DNA of 64,000 nt. Source: Maylandia zebra. Taxonomy: Eukaryota; Chordata; Actinopteri; Cichliformes; Cichlidae. Location of the stretch: the NCBI RefSeq assembly GCF_041146795.1, contig NC_135175.1, forward strand, positions 35,740,169 through 35,804,168. The letters run 5' to 3'. This document shows, piece after piece, positions 44,306 to 55,093 of this stretch. How positions within the stretch are numbered: position 1 is the stretch's first letter; each line of letters opens with the position of its first letter. Position numbers and translations under genes: made by a program. The notes under the pieces are model-generated. The model made no database searches, was not told the origin of the DNA, and worked only from the letters and a program-made list of their open reading frames with translations.

Positions 44306-44528
44306 TTAACAATATTTCTTTTTATCATTTCAATCTCTAAACCACTTTTTTACTCTACATTTTTACTGGTTTTCTCAGGGCCTATAGAGAAACTAGCACC
44401 ACTGCACAACAGACCAATAAGGTCATCAAACAATGGATAATCTAATGTACCACTTTGTTGTACTGCTACCGAACTTTAAAGGTACTGAAAGTTAAGACAG
44501 TACACAAAACGTGACACTAACTGAAATC

Positions 44529-45452
44529 TCAGGAATCTATATCTATTCTGTGCAGCCTGATCTCGAGGGTTTTAAGTCTGAGACCATAAGTCTGGCTAGA
44601 TGCTTCGAGGCACTTCCTTTTATCCAGTGAAGGAAATGATTTCTGCTCAGCATGTTTGACCTGATGTTTCCACAGACCTCGCGATGAAGCAAATATTTTT
44701 GGGCACTGGTAACAATAAAACTGCTTATTTGCAATGTGGCTGCGCTTGTGAATGGTGTAGGAATTGTGAGTCCTGAAACTCTTGTCGCACTGGTCACAGT
44801 CATACTGTTGCTCTTTGTCGTGAACATGTGCATGTCGTGCGCGCATAGATGCTGAAATAAAGGATTTGTCACAGTGTTTGCACTTAAAAGGTTTCTCCCC
44901 AGTGTGGGTACGTTCGTGGTACTCAAATGAAGACAGGGAGTTGAATATCTTTCCACAAACTTCACAAGGAATTATTATCTCTTTGGTGTGGATGAGATGA
45001 TGTATGCGGTAAGATCTTGAATGTCTGAAGCTTTTCCCACACTCGTCACAGGAGTATGGTCTTTCTCCAGTGTGCCCACGTTCATGAAGCGTGCGATGAC
45101 CTGAGGATGTGAAACTTTTCTCACAATGTCGACACTTGAATGGTTTCTCCCCTGTGTGAATTCGTTTGTGTCTTCGGAGATTACCTGCGTTGGTGAATGA
45201 TGACTCACAGACATCACAGACATGACCTTTAACCCCACTGTGGACAATTTTGTGGCATTTTAATAGACCCAGTGTTGGGAAGCCTTTCCCACATTCTTTG
45301 CAATAGTTCAGTTTGTGTCCAGTGTGCATGTTCTGGTGTCTTCTTAAGGTTAACAGCTGGCTGAAAGTGTTTCCACACTGGACGCAGCGGTATGGTTTAT
45401 TGCCACAATGCTGACAGCGTCGAGGATTTGAGCCATATGTGCTGCTCCATTT
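44529..45452 (-). CDS. Gene D last exon: nine fingers and C-terminal tail
   Basis: Opens KWSSTYGSNPRRCQHCGNKP. Fingers: RCVQC, YCKEC, VCDVC, KCRHC, SCDEC, PCEVC, KCKHC, DCDQC and YCYQC, several with TGEKPFKC linkers. The tail EASSQTYGLRLKTLEIRLHR then IDIDS-stop matches gene B's tail block. Confidence 0.92.
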   Translation of the reverse strand, partial: KWSSTYGSNPRRCQHCGNKPYRCVQCGNTFSQLLTLRRHQNMHTGHKLNYCKECGKGFPTLGLLKCHKIVHSGVKGHVCDVCESSFTNAGNLRRHKRIHTGEKPFKCRHCEKSFTSSGHRTLHERGHTGERPYSCDECGKSFRHSRSYRIHHLIHTKEIIIPCEVCGKIFNSLSSFEYHERTHTGEKPFKCKHCDKSFISASMRARHAHVHDKEQQYDCDQCDKSFRTHNSYTIHKRSHIANKQFYCYQCPKIFASSRGLWKHQVKHAEQKSFPSLDKRKCLEASSQTYGLRLKTLEIRLHRIDIDS

Positions 45453-48400
45453 CTGAAACAATTACCAAAGGTTATAAGGAAAACAATCTTGGGTTTATAA
45501 ATTACAGTGAATAATGAGCTAACAAAAAGCTGCATAATCAGTTACAGTCTGAGATCTGAGGTATTTACTTCTCACATCTAACACACTGACTCCGCACTTA
45601 CTGTCTAATGTCTAAAATACTTAAAACAATATGATATGAAAAAAAAAGATTTCAGAAAACATTTCTTGAAATCCATTCCAAATACCTGACAGTGATGGCA
45701 CTTAATTGGTTTCTTTCCTTTGTGAATCTGTCGATGGTGCCACAGAGAGCTGGAACTTTTAAAACGCATACCACACTGGTCACATTTGACTGGTCTCTCC
45801 CCAGTGTGGTCTCGTTTGTGGATTATAAGGCTGCGATAATGGCTGTAAGCCTTCCCACACTGTTCACAGCGATGCGGTTTCTCCCCTGTGTGTGTAACTT
45901 TGTGGGCTTCTAGTCCAGAATACAAAGGAAAACATCTACCACATACTTCACAGCAGTACAGATCCTCTCCCGTGTGCATTCGTCTGTGTCTTTTCAGGGT
46001 CACTTTCTGGCTGAAGTTTTTTCCACAAAGGTCACAGCGATATGGCTTGAGTCCAGAGTGGGTATGCTGATGGAGAGTTAAGACTTGCTTGGAGGAAAAA
46101 GCTTTCCCACACTTATCACACTTGTATGGTTTCACTCCAGTATGCCTGTGTTGATGATTTTTTAAGTTACTCTTGCTGACAAAAGCCTTTCCACACAGCT
46201 CACAGCTGTGTGCCTTCACTCCACTGTGAACGAGCTCATGCCTCTTCAGGTATGCCAAATGAGCAAACTCCTTCCCACATTCATCACAGGAATGTAGTTT
46301 CACTCCAGAGTGGGCAACTAGGTGCACTGCTAAGCTACGTTTTTTGGCATAAGCTCTTTCACACTGGGTACACTTGTATGGTTTTTCTCCAGTGTGAGTG
46401 CGTAGATGAATTTTGAGGTTGCCGGACTGTGTGAATCCTTTCTCACACTTATCACAGCGGTATACTTTATCACCAAAGTGGACTCGCTGGTGCCTTCTGA
46501 GCTCAGCTGATGAAGTGAAAGCTTCCTCGCACTGGTCACAAGAGTAACGCTTCTCCCTTGTATGAAGTTTACTGTGTTTCTTTAGATTTCCTTTCAAGAG
46601 GAAAGCTTTTCCACATATCTCACACAGGTACTGTTTCACATTTTCATGTATTTTCTTATGTGTTTTGAGGCTGGCTGCCCAACAGAAAGCTTTTCCACAC
46701 TGGTCACAGGAATGTTGTTTTTTCCCAGCATGGCTGTTCTGGTGTTCTCTGAGACTATTTTGTTTTGTGAATCCTTTCCCACACTCATCACACCAGAACC
46801 TTTTTTCTCCAGTGTGAGCTCTCTTATGTACCTTCAGGTAGTTGAGTATACTGAAGGACTTGCCACACTCCTCACAGGTGTACGGCTTCTCTCCAGTGTG
46901 GATGCGCAGGTGTCTTTTCAAGGCTGCTATATGATTAAATGACTTTCCACACTGGCCACAGGAGTACGGTCTCCTTCCAGTGTGGGTGTTCTGGTGTTCT
47001 TTTAAAGCACATAAAACTGGGAAAGCTTTCTCACATTGATCACAGGGATATGGTTTTTCTCCAGTGTGGGTGCGCTTGTGTACCGTGAGGGCAGATGTGT
47101 GACGAAAAGTCTTTTGACACTGGTCACAGCTGAAGGGTTTTTCTCCAGTGTGAATACGTGTGTGAATTCTTAGAGCTGCTGCTGTGATAAAAGCCTTTTC
47201 ACAGTGCTCACAGTTGAAGGGTTTCACTCCAGAGTGGATGCGTTGGTGGTTTCTGAGCCGTTTTGCAGTGGGAAAAGCCTTTCCACATTCTTCGCAGGGG
47301 TGTGATTTGTCTTTGTTTGTTGCTGGGGAAGCCTTATCATCCTGAGATCGCTGAGTTCTCACTTTGCTTTGTCTTTTACATTTCTGGAACAACAAACAGA
47401 TGCAGATTTATTTTTTGTTTGTTTGTTTTCTGTTCTCATGCTGTCCTCCCATAGGAGCCCAGCATGAGCAGAGGTCTCTTTTATCACTCTTGGACTTTCT
47501 CATTGTATTGTACATTTCTGTGTTTTTCCGTAATACTACTGATCTCTGATCTGTCTCCCCATGTGATGTCTGTGTTGTGTATGTAAGGTCGGGGGGGGGG
47601 GGGGGGGGGGGGGGCATTTCACTGCAGGGCAACTTGCATGTGGCGAATAAAGTTCTGATTGATTGATTGAGGAGTAGAGACAGTGAGTGCAAAGTATTCA
47701 TAGTCAACCTTAAACCACATTGTTCTCTCATGAGAAAAAGGTGAGACCCATCTTTGTGACATTTTGTGTGATTAGGGCTGGGCCACATCATACAGTTCAT
47801 GATGATACCATTATAATGTTGGGCAATGATAAGAAAATGAAATATCGCAATAGAATATGGGTAAAACGCAGATGCGCAGTGCCTTTGTTTTCATACACAC
47901 ATTGCGGAAAAAGCATGGTGGCAACGGAGAATGAGAAGAGCGAAACCGGATCGTTAAATGAAACAGATGAACCACAATTGGTTTGTAAAAATGGTGCAAC
48001 TTCAGTGGTGTGGAACTGGTTTGGCTTTCATCCGTCAGATACACACCAAAGCACTATTTTTGGTAGAACAAGCGGGCCGTCATTATTACCGAACCGATTT
48101 TATGTGCACGGCCCTCAAAAATCTGTCAAAAAATGTTTTAGTACGACTTTGCTGAGCTACGAAGCCGCACCGCTTGATGGATTGTCGGAGCATTACGGCT
48201 ATCGTAGGCGGAGCCTCGCGGAGTGATACGTACTGTGCTTCAACATAATGCTACTGTATTGTGTGTGTATAAGCTCTTTTTAAGTTTTGTGGATATTATA
48301 CATGGTTATGCTGAGGATATGTCGGCCAGTTTCCACTGGAAACGCCTTTTGGTTAAACTGTCAGCGAGGAATTTGCACCGTTACATTTTTATATAACTTT

Positions 48401-50737
48401 AATTCACATAAAACAGCTGCTTGTTTAAGTGAAAATACATAGATGGGTTTGTTTGTTTTTTTGCACTAATAAAGTTGAGTTGTAAAGTATTTTGTCTAGT
48501 GTCAGTTATATCGTTATCGCAAATTTTCAAATGTATATCGTGATAAATATCTTTGGTCATATCGCCCTGCTCTACTTGTAAATCAAATATGTAGTTGTGA
48601 ACTGAGTTTTGTAACCATGTAAACCAAAATATCTGAACATTTTATGTTTGTGCATCTGCAGATGAGAATTTGTGTGTTTGTAAAAAATATTTACACGAGT
48701 TACAATTTTTTTTGTTAAGGCCTGGTTACAGCAAAAAACTACGTGTAAAACTCTGCGCTCAGGTTTCCTGGCTGTGTGTGAGTTTCAACTTACAAGTAGG
48801 GGTGGGCGATAGAAACGATATACGATAGAAACAATATAAATTTGGCCAACGATAGAGATTTTGACTATATCGCTCTATCGCGATAGCGCGTGTTGATGAT
48901 GTCATCAAGCTGCGCCTGTTTTGGTCTAAAGCATCGCAGCGGCTGCTGTCATATGTCACTGTATGATAATACAACCATTATCATCTGCAAATTATGCCAG
49001 GCGACAGTCATAGCAAAGAGATGAAGCACTTTTATCGAGTGGAAGAGAAGTTGGCGTTCATCCTCCAGCTTCACTGTGCTAATGTTATGCTAACATAGCT
49101 GTTAGCTAGCAATCACGTAGCACAAAATTATATATCAGGTAGTCAAACTTCAGTGACCCCTCAAAGGCCACTGCTGTTTAGTTTCTGTCTTCATTTATGT
49201 TGGAAGTGATAGCAGAGCTGTACGTTTGAATTAGTTTCAAAAATCTCTTAGAACATGTCATGTTTAGGTGTAAACTAGCGAGCTAACTTCCTGTTAACTT
49301 CTGTCTCTGTTAAATTGAATAAATTCTGTTTTCATGGATGCATCGATGTAAAACTTAATTGTTACACCCGATAAAGCAGCAACGCTGATGATTTAATTAA
49401 AGATGAAAGAATTTAGACCGTTTTTAACTCTTAGTATTCGTTTGACTTTGGGACCTGAAGTTGACGGAGTTTTGGACCCAGATTACTCCGCGAAGCTTTT
49501 CACTACGGCAGCCATAATGCTCTGACAATCCATCAAGCTGTGCGGCTTACCAAAGTTGTACTAAAACATTTTTTAACAGATTTCTGCACGCAGAAATCGG
49601 TTCGAGGTCAGTAAGCACAACCAGAATTCATACATAAGGCACACTCTCGATTTTTGAGAAAATTAAAAGATTTTTAGTGTGGAAAATACGTTACACAGAA
49701 GAAAAGAATATATCGTGATATATATCGTTACCGCACATGCTTCAAATTATATCACCTTATGAATTTTAGGCCATATCGCCCAGCCCTACTTACAAGTGCA
49801 AAGTTTTACTCAATCTTTGGGTTTGGCTGTCGGAGGGGTGCTTTACTGAGCCTCGGGTCCTGGAAGGGTAATGCAGTTTGAGGCTGGAGGATCTCTATAT
49901 AAATATCCCGTAGGGGTCATACAAGCTAGGTCCCTTAACTGTAGCTGTTGAAAGGATAAAGTTGTGGTATGTCAGTGGTCAGGACTGACCAGGGACCATT
50001 GCTGTGAGTCACAGTGCGCAGCATAAAGGCCCATTCACAACAGATGTGGTGTCACTGCACTCACTTGGGGTCATATTTTTGCAGCAGCTCTACGTGTACT
50101 AGATGCACCTGCTCCTTGTCATTTCAAAACACGTATATCTCTGACGTTATATCCTCTACAACAGTTTCTGTTGTATTATGTTCAAATGTTCAATAGGAAA
50201 CAACTCATTCATAATGAAAGAAAGCTTTGTAACTATCCCGGCTAGTGAAGAGTGTCCTTTCCACAACACTTCCTTCCCCCTGAGGTCCACAGAGCTGTTG
50301 AAAAGGCTCTGGAGGTCTCTGTGCAAGCACATAAACCTGTGACACACTAATCACCGAACTCAGACACGCACAGACTGTTGTCCTTCGTTGTGATGAAGGA
50401 CCTGAAGCTCAGTAAAACACCCCTCCGACAGCCAAACTCATCTGCTCTCTGATTGGATTGTAAAATTTGTAAATTTACTCACAAGTTGAAACTCACACAC
50501 AGTCAGGGAAGCTAAGCACAGAGGTTTTTGCTTTGTATCTGTAAGCAGACAAAGAAATGTGTAACGTGTGCAAATTTGGATTTAGCTGTTATTTGTAGCC
50601 ATCACGTCGCACAGACACACACACTGTTTATGATGAAACAGGGAGCTGCGCTCCATCAAAATCTATCATCAACAGTTTTGTGTCAGAGCACATCACTGAC
50701 ACCGAGGTGCACTCCTCACCTTCTTTGAAGAGCCCAT
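44529..50737 (-). CDS. C2H2 zinc-finger gene D (coding exons 50737-50720, 47383-45686, 45452-44529)
   Basis: The largest paralog, predicted 879 residues: MGSSKK (50737-50720, GTGAGG donor), 566 codons at 47383-45686 (TTCCAG acceptor, GTATTT donor) and 308 codons with stop at 45452-44529 (TTTCAG acceptor), all phase 0. About 28 complete fingers, a CX2C-X13-CX2C junction, and a C-terminal LKTLEIRLHRIDIDS tail. Long arrays usually bind long DNA sites, but the target cannot be read here. The intron after the start exon holds a retroposon copy and two hAT MITEs. The untranslated first exon was not found; it should lie between 50740 and about 52800. Confidence 0.88.
45686..47383 (-). CDS. Gene D middle exon: nineteen C2H2 fingers
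   Basis: Begins KCKRQSKVRTQRSQDDKASP. The fingers run uninterrupted from HPCEEC to VKCDQC, most with TGEKP(Y/F) linkers. The ORF extends past the donor into the intron; the true exon ends at KCHHCQ, matching the half-finger exon end in A, B and C. An upstream in-frame ATG (47395) lies in the intron acceptor region and is not used in this model. Confidence 0.93.
47405..47660 (+). mobile_element. Unclassified retroposon, copy 4 (3' part) with G24 run
   Basis: TTTCTGTTCTCATGCTGTCC, GGAGCCCAGCATGAGCAGAG and CTGTCTCCCCATGTGATGTC align with 7910-8045 of copy 1. The tail is GAATAAAGTTCTGATTGATT. An uninterrupted run of 24 G occupies 47591-47614. Confidence 0.7.
47773..48574. mobile_element. hAT-type MITE, copy 2
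   Basis: Ends TAGGGCTGGGCCACATCA and TCATATCGCCCTGCTCTA match copy 1 in reverse orientation. No clear target duplication. The plus-strand ORF ending at 48226 has the tail CFSTTLLSYEAAPLDGLSEH then YGYRRRSLAE-stop, as in copy 1. Confidence 0.8.
48797..49788. mobile_element. hAT-type MITE, copy 3, with perfect 8-bp target duplication
   Basis: Ends TAGGGGTGGGCGATAG and CATATCGCCCAGCCCTA, flanked by CTTACAAG at 48789-48796 and 49789-49796. Length 992 bp. The region near 49490-49570 corresponds to the conserved ORF of copies 1 and 2 but is broken. Confidence 0.92.
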
Positions 50738-50760
50738 TGTTCCTCTGCAGCGGCTGAAGG
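50720..50760 (-). CDS. Gene D second exon with start codon (MGSSKK)
   Basis: ATG at 50737 (context AGAGGAACAATGG) gives MGSSKK and then a GTGAGG donor at 50720, phase 0. The upstream sequence CCGCTGCAGAGGAACA resembles gene C's CCGCTACAGAGGAAACG. The 5' limit of the exon was not determined. Confidence 0.65.
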
Positions 50761-51249
50761 AGGATCGAACTCCTCTTCCTCAGATCGTCTTCATCCCACC
50801 ATCACATCAGCCTCCGTCTGTGTTTTCAGATTTCGACTCCACCCTTTATCTCGTAGATTCAGGATTCAATCCTAAACGTAAACATGACATAAAAGTCTGT
50901 AGATGATAAAGAACGTGTTCGTCACTGACTCTGAACACGCGTGAGTAGAAACGCACTCCTTCATCTCAGGTGAAACTATTGAGGAACAAACACGCGTTTA
51001 TCATGACTCTGGTTTTACTGGCCCATCAACACAGTTTATAAACTGGTATATGTCACCTTGTTGCTTTGTCTGTAAGTGGTCATGTGATTGACCACGACTC
51101 CTTTATCCTTCCTCAGTCAAACAGCAGCACTCATGTGATTCTTTTGCCCCCTGAGCTCCAGGTGTGGTGCTAGACAGTCAACGCCGTTATTCCCATCACT
51201 GGTACTGTGACTGCGCTTTTAATGGTCTTCTTTTAACCGTCGACTCGGG

Positions 51250-52178
51250 TTGCTCTGTGTTTTAGTCCTTTTAGGTTTGACTCCTGCCTTTGGGATCTAT
51301 TTTTAGGAAATACAACATTCCCTTTCACTGTTATGCTGATGAAATCAAAATTTACTTCCCCTTGAAACTGGACGTCTCAGTCCCAGTGCAGCCTTTAACA
51401 TGATGTTAAAGACTGGTCAACACAGAGTTTTCTTACACTAAATGAAAATAAAACTGAAGTGTCGGTTTTTGGAACTCACGCCTCTTTGAACAAGTTAGCC
51501 GATACCCTCGGTCCTCTAGCTTCTCATCTTTCTCTCACTGTAAGGAGTGGTTTTAGATATCTCCTTTAAATTAGAGAAGCAAGTGTCCACAGATGTGACA
51601 ACAAGTTTTTATCAGTTATGTGAAATTGCCAAAGCTAAGCCTGATCTTCCCCCAGGAGACCTACAAACACTTATTCATGCCTTCATCACTGCAGTTCCCT
51701 CTGTTTGGGTCTCCAACACTCTCCATAGCTTGCAGTTATGCTGCTGCACGTCTTTTAACAGGTCTTAGAATGTATGAACACATCACTCCAGTTTTAGCAA
51801 ACTTACACTGGCTCCCTGTAAAGTATCATATTGATTTTAAGATTCTTTTACTTAATTTTAAAGTTTTAAATAATATGGCACCCAGTTATTTAAACGAACT
51901 CCTCAACATGTACGACCCCAAAAGAGCACCCAGATCGTCCAGCCAGATTCAGTCTTTTAAATCACGTCTTAAAACTCACTTTTTACTTTGCTTTTAATTC
52001 AAGTTCAGTTTGAGTACCATCAGGCCTGTTTGGTGTTTTTAATGTTAATTTATTGTCATTTATCTGTATTTGTTTCTCTATTGTTTTTTCTTGTTCTTAA
52101 CCTGTTGTGAAGCACTTTGGTTAACTCTGTTCCTTTTAAATGTGCTATACAAACACATTTTGAATTGAATTGAATCAA
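51250..52178 (+). mobile_element. L2-clade LINE 3' fragment
   Basis: Frames carry FLTLNENKTEVSVFG, HITPVLANLHWLPVKYHIDF, KILLLNFKVLNNMAPSYLNE and FKSRLKTHFLLCF-stop. The 3' end AAGCACTTTGGTTAACTCTG... TGAATTGAATTGAAT is an L2-type tail. Dead copy. Confidence 0.82.
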
Positions 52179-52399
52179 CCTGGGGATGTGAGCTGCTTTA
52201 TAAAAATCACCTGAAGAAGAATCTACTGCGCACACATGAGGAAGTTTCTCCATAAAAGCAGGTAAAACCGTCTCTTTGCAGGTGAAATTTGAAAAAAAGG
52301 TTAAAGGCAATGAAATGGCAAATATCAGATCCACACAAAACTGTTCTCTGCACTACAATGTGATGCAATATGATTTACTCAAGTACCTTACTGAAGTAA

Positions 52400-53210
52400 A
52401 CTTTGGATGTACTTGTTAATATGCAAACATTGTACTTTAAAGTTTTACTTCCTTCTTATTTTACAGATGTTCTACATGATGCTGCAGCAGAGGGGAATTC
52501 ATTCAAACCATCTGCGCACGCGCCTAATGAGCGTCCGGGACATAGCGGGCTAACCTCAGGCGCAAACGCGGTGGTTTCCTCCGGACGAGCTCAGGCCACA
52601 AACCCGGGCTGGAAGTCTTGGGTAGGCTGGACGGTTGCGCTGAAGCGGATCTTCAATTTTTATCCTTCTTTTTCTGCAGCTGCTTCTTCTTCTTGTCTGA
52701 CAGTACTTCCGTTGTTCCACCACCTCCGATCCGCATCATCGCCACCTGCTGGTCTGGAGTGCGAAGCAATAAACGAGCCTCCGTGAGCTATGGAGGGCCT
52801 CACTTGCCAAAATAAGTCAAATTATTACATCATTTAACAATTAATTAAACACATGTCATTAACTAATTAAAAATGGAAGTAATTAAGTAGCTAATTAATT
52901 AAAGTATAATTAATTAATTAAATTATTTTTCTTTGAAGTTTGTAAAATATTTTGTTTGCAATTTCAGAATCAGCATACTTTAAGGAAAATGATGTGAGTT
53001 ACAGTTGCTCCAGTACAGTAACAGTAAGAAAAACAGGCTAGACTATTTAACCATATAATATGTTACAGATTTAAGAAATAGCACAATATATACACAAATC
53101 ACTCCATAATGGGATTGACAGAGGTGGTTATAAATACATATCAAGAATACTGGCAGCAATATTACTGAGTAGAAAGAGGGTGTGCAAAAAAAGGGTGTAA
53201 CTATTGCAGT
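52400..53210. other. Region upstream of gene D
   Basis: A GC-richer block at 52500-52620 with several CpG could hold gene D's first exon; CACCTGCTGG at about 52745 is also present near gene C's promoter (39310). AT-rich TTAATTAA repeats follow at 52830-52925. No exon can be fixed. Confidence 0.35.
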
Positions 53211-53219
53211 GTTTACAGT

Positions 53220-53705
53220 GTGTTAGATGGAGGAGTTGTACAGGGAGACGGCCACAGGCAGGAATGATTTCCTGTGTTGGTCAGTGGTGCTTTTGGGTCA
53301 TCTCGGTCTCCCACTGAACGTGCTCCTGTGGCTACCCAGTACGTCATGGAGTGGGTGGGAGGTATTGCCCAGTATTGTCTTAATCTTGGACAACATCCAC
53401 CTCTCAGACACCACCCTAACAGAGTCCAGCTCCATCGCCACAACATTACTGGCCTTGTGGATCAGTTTATTTAGTCTGTTGGCATCTGCGACCCTCAACC
53501 TGCTGCCCCAGCATGCAACAGCGTCGTAGATGTCACTGGCCACAACTGACTCCTGATTGACTGATTGATATGAGCCAGCAGCCTTTGAACAGCTGCAGTT
53601 AGGAGGATGTTTTCTTGCAGAGTTTTCTTCTAGGATGTGGAAAAAGCCTGATGGTACAACAACAGAAGTCTGGCTTCTTTGATACTGAGGAAAGAATTTC
53701 ATTGT
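53220..53705 (-). mobile_element. LINE ORF2 C-terminal fragment
   Basis: The minus strand reads DAVACWGSRLRVADANRLNK, LIHKASNVVAMELDSVRVVS, ERWMLSKIKTILGNTSHPLH and then RKSFLPVAVSLYNSSI-stop, a C-terminal pattern frequent in fish LINEs. It is only partly decayed. Clade not assigned. Confidence 0.7.
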
Positions 53706-53709
53706 CCTC

Positions 53710-54650
53710 CAAATTTATCTTCTGAACATCTTCAAACTCTGTTTCGATGTGTCCAGCTGAAGAATAGTGGTTGAACAAAACAAGCCTTTAACCAGTGTTT
53801 ATGTGTGCATCGGCTCATAAGTTCTGCTGCATGTCTGACACTTGTAAGACAGACAAACATTCATCCTCATGGATGTCTCAGAACTGTGGGAGGAAGCCCG
53901 GGTTCGTGTAGAGAAGCCACATAGGGACACGGATGGACTGATGTGACCACTGCACCACTTATTTCTTTCTTTTTTCCCCACTGCAGGACAGAAATCATTC
54001 ATTCTTGGGGAGCATGGCCAGACTTTAGGCTGGAATTGATGCACTGTAGAGCTGCACCTGTTTATGATAGGCAGAACTATTAGTGTACTATTAAAAGTTA
54101 AATAAAGGTTCTCTTTACTCAGCTGCAGCGATAGGGCTCAGTGTTCTTCTGTGTTTGTCTCCATCTAGTGGACAATCACATTTACTACATGCCAGCTTGC
54201 TCCCCCACCTTCAATAAAACAATTGTTGTATTATTAACTGGGTCTGTTTATATTTTGCAATAAGAGGTGAACTAAGAGTTTCCGGTGACTGACTGTGAGG
54301 CGTTTTAGCATCACAAACAGGAGAAACGTTTTTGTGCCATCTCAGCAGAGGTGGTGGGTTTCTGAGTTTTGTGGAGACTTCTGGTGCATTTGTTTTTTCA
54401 TTTCTGCTCCCTCAGCGTAGTTTGTCTGCACCACTTGTTTCATTTATAACCCTAAATCAATAATAGAACATTACTTCAGCTCTGAGTGGGCTATTTATAT
54501 AGACCATAAAATAAATAATCAAACAACAAGAAATTGTTTCCTAAAAGTCAATGAAAGTATTTTATTTACTTCATCGCGTTTCCGTTCTTATGATCTAATT
54601 TAAAACCTGCTTTATTCAATGTTAACTTTAAACCGTAACAACGCTATCAA
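53710..54650. other. Spacer between LINE fragment and asph promoter
   Basis: No feature recognised. Confidence 0.35.
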
Positions 54651-54899
54651 TAAAGGTTATTAAAACCCCCATTAGCTGTGTCCCTCCGCCCCGATGTTTA
54701 AAACTCCTCTCCCTCTTCTGCCACGTTTTTGCTCCTCTCCAGAGGGAGGAACGACACTGGGAAGCAGCGCAGGAATCTGATTGGTGAGAAAACACAAGAA
54801 CCCGCCTGTTGCCCCACCCACACACTCATTAGGCAGCTCTGATTTGTGAACTACTAAGCCAATCACGGTTACCATGGACGTTGGCTTTGCTGGTATCCA

Positions 54900-55053
54900 A
54901 GTGAGGACGTGATTTTTGGTGAACGCGTCGCTCCATCTCACAGAGCGGAGAGCAGAAAGCGAACAGGAGCTTTCACCGCGACAACCACGGCCAGGTTAGA
55001 GAGTCACCTCATCGCTGCTTGACTGAAACAAACATCGGGTACTTTACGAAGCA
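54900..55053 (+). promoter_or_regulatory. asph: asph proximal promoter / 5' UTR
   Basis: A CpG-containing stretch (GTGAACGCGTCGCTCC, GAGCGGAGAGCAGAAAGCGA, TTCACCGCGACAACCACGGC) leads directly into the asph start codon. TATA is not obvious. The transcription start cannot be read. Confidence 0.5.
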
Positions 55054-55093
55054 ATGGCGCAGAGAAAGAATCCCAGAAACCACTCAAAAAAAG
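55054..55093 (+). CDS. asph: asph exon 1
   Basis: ATG at 55054 with MAQRKNPRNHSKK, ending AAAAAAG|GTACGT, phase 1. MAQRKN is the conserved vertebrate start. The cytosolic tail is short and basic. Confidence 0.88.

Noticed and set aside
46646-46942. Plus-strand ORFs opposite the finger exons of genes A-D
   Set aside because: Antisense shadows of the repetitive finger coding sequence.
47408-47800. Minus-strand ORF with poly-proline
   Set aside because: Translation of the G24 tract inside a retroposon; not a gene.
52403-52786. 127-codon ORF upstream of gene D
   Set aside because: No domain; lies in the probable promoter region of gene D.
52830-52925. TTAATTAA-rich stretch as an origin or regulatory site
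   Set aside because: Simple AT-rich repeat with no further structure.
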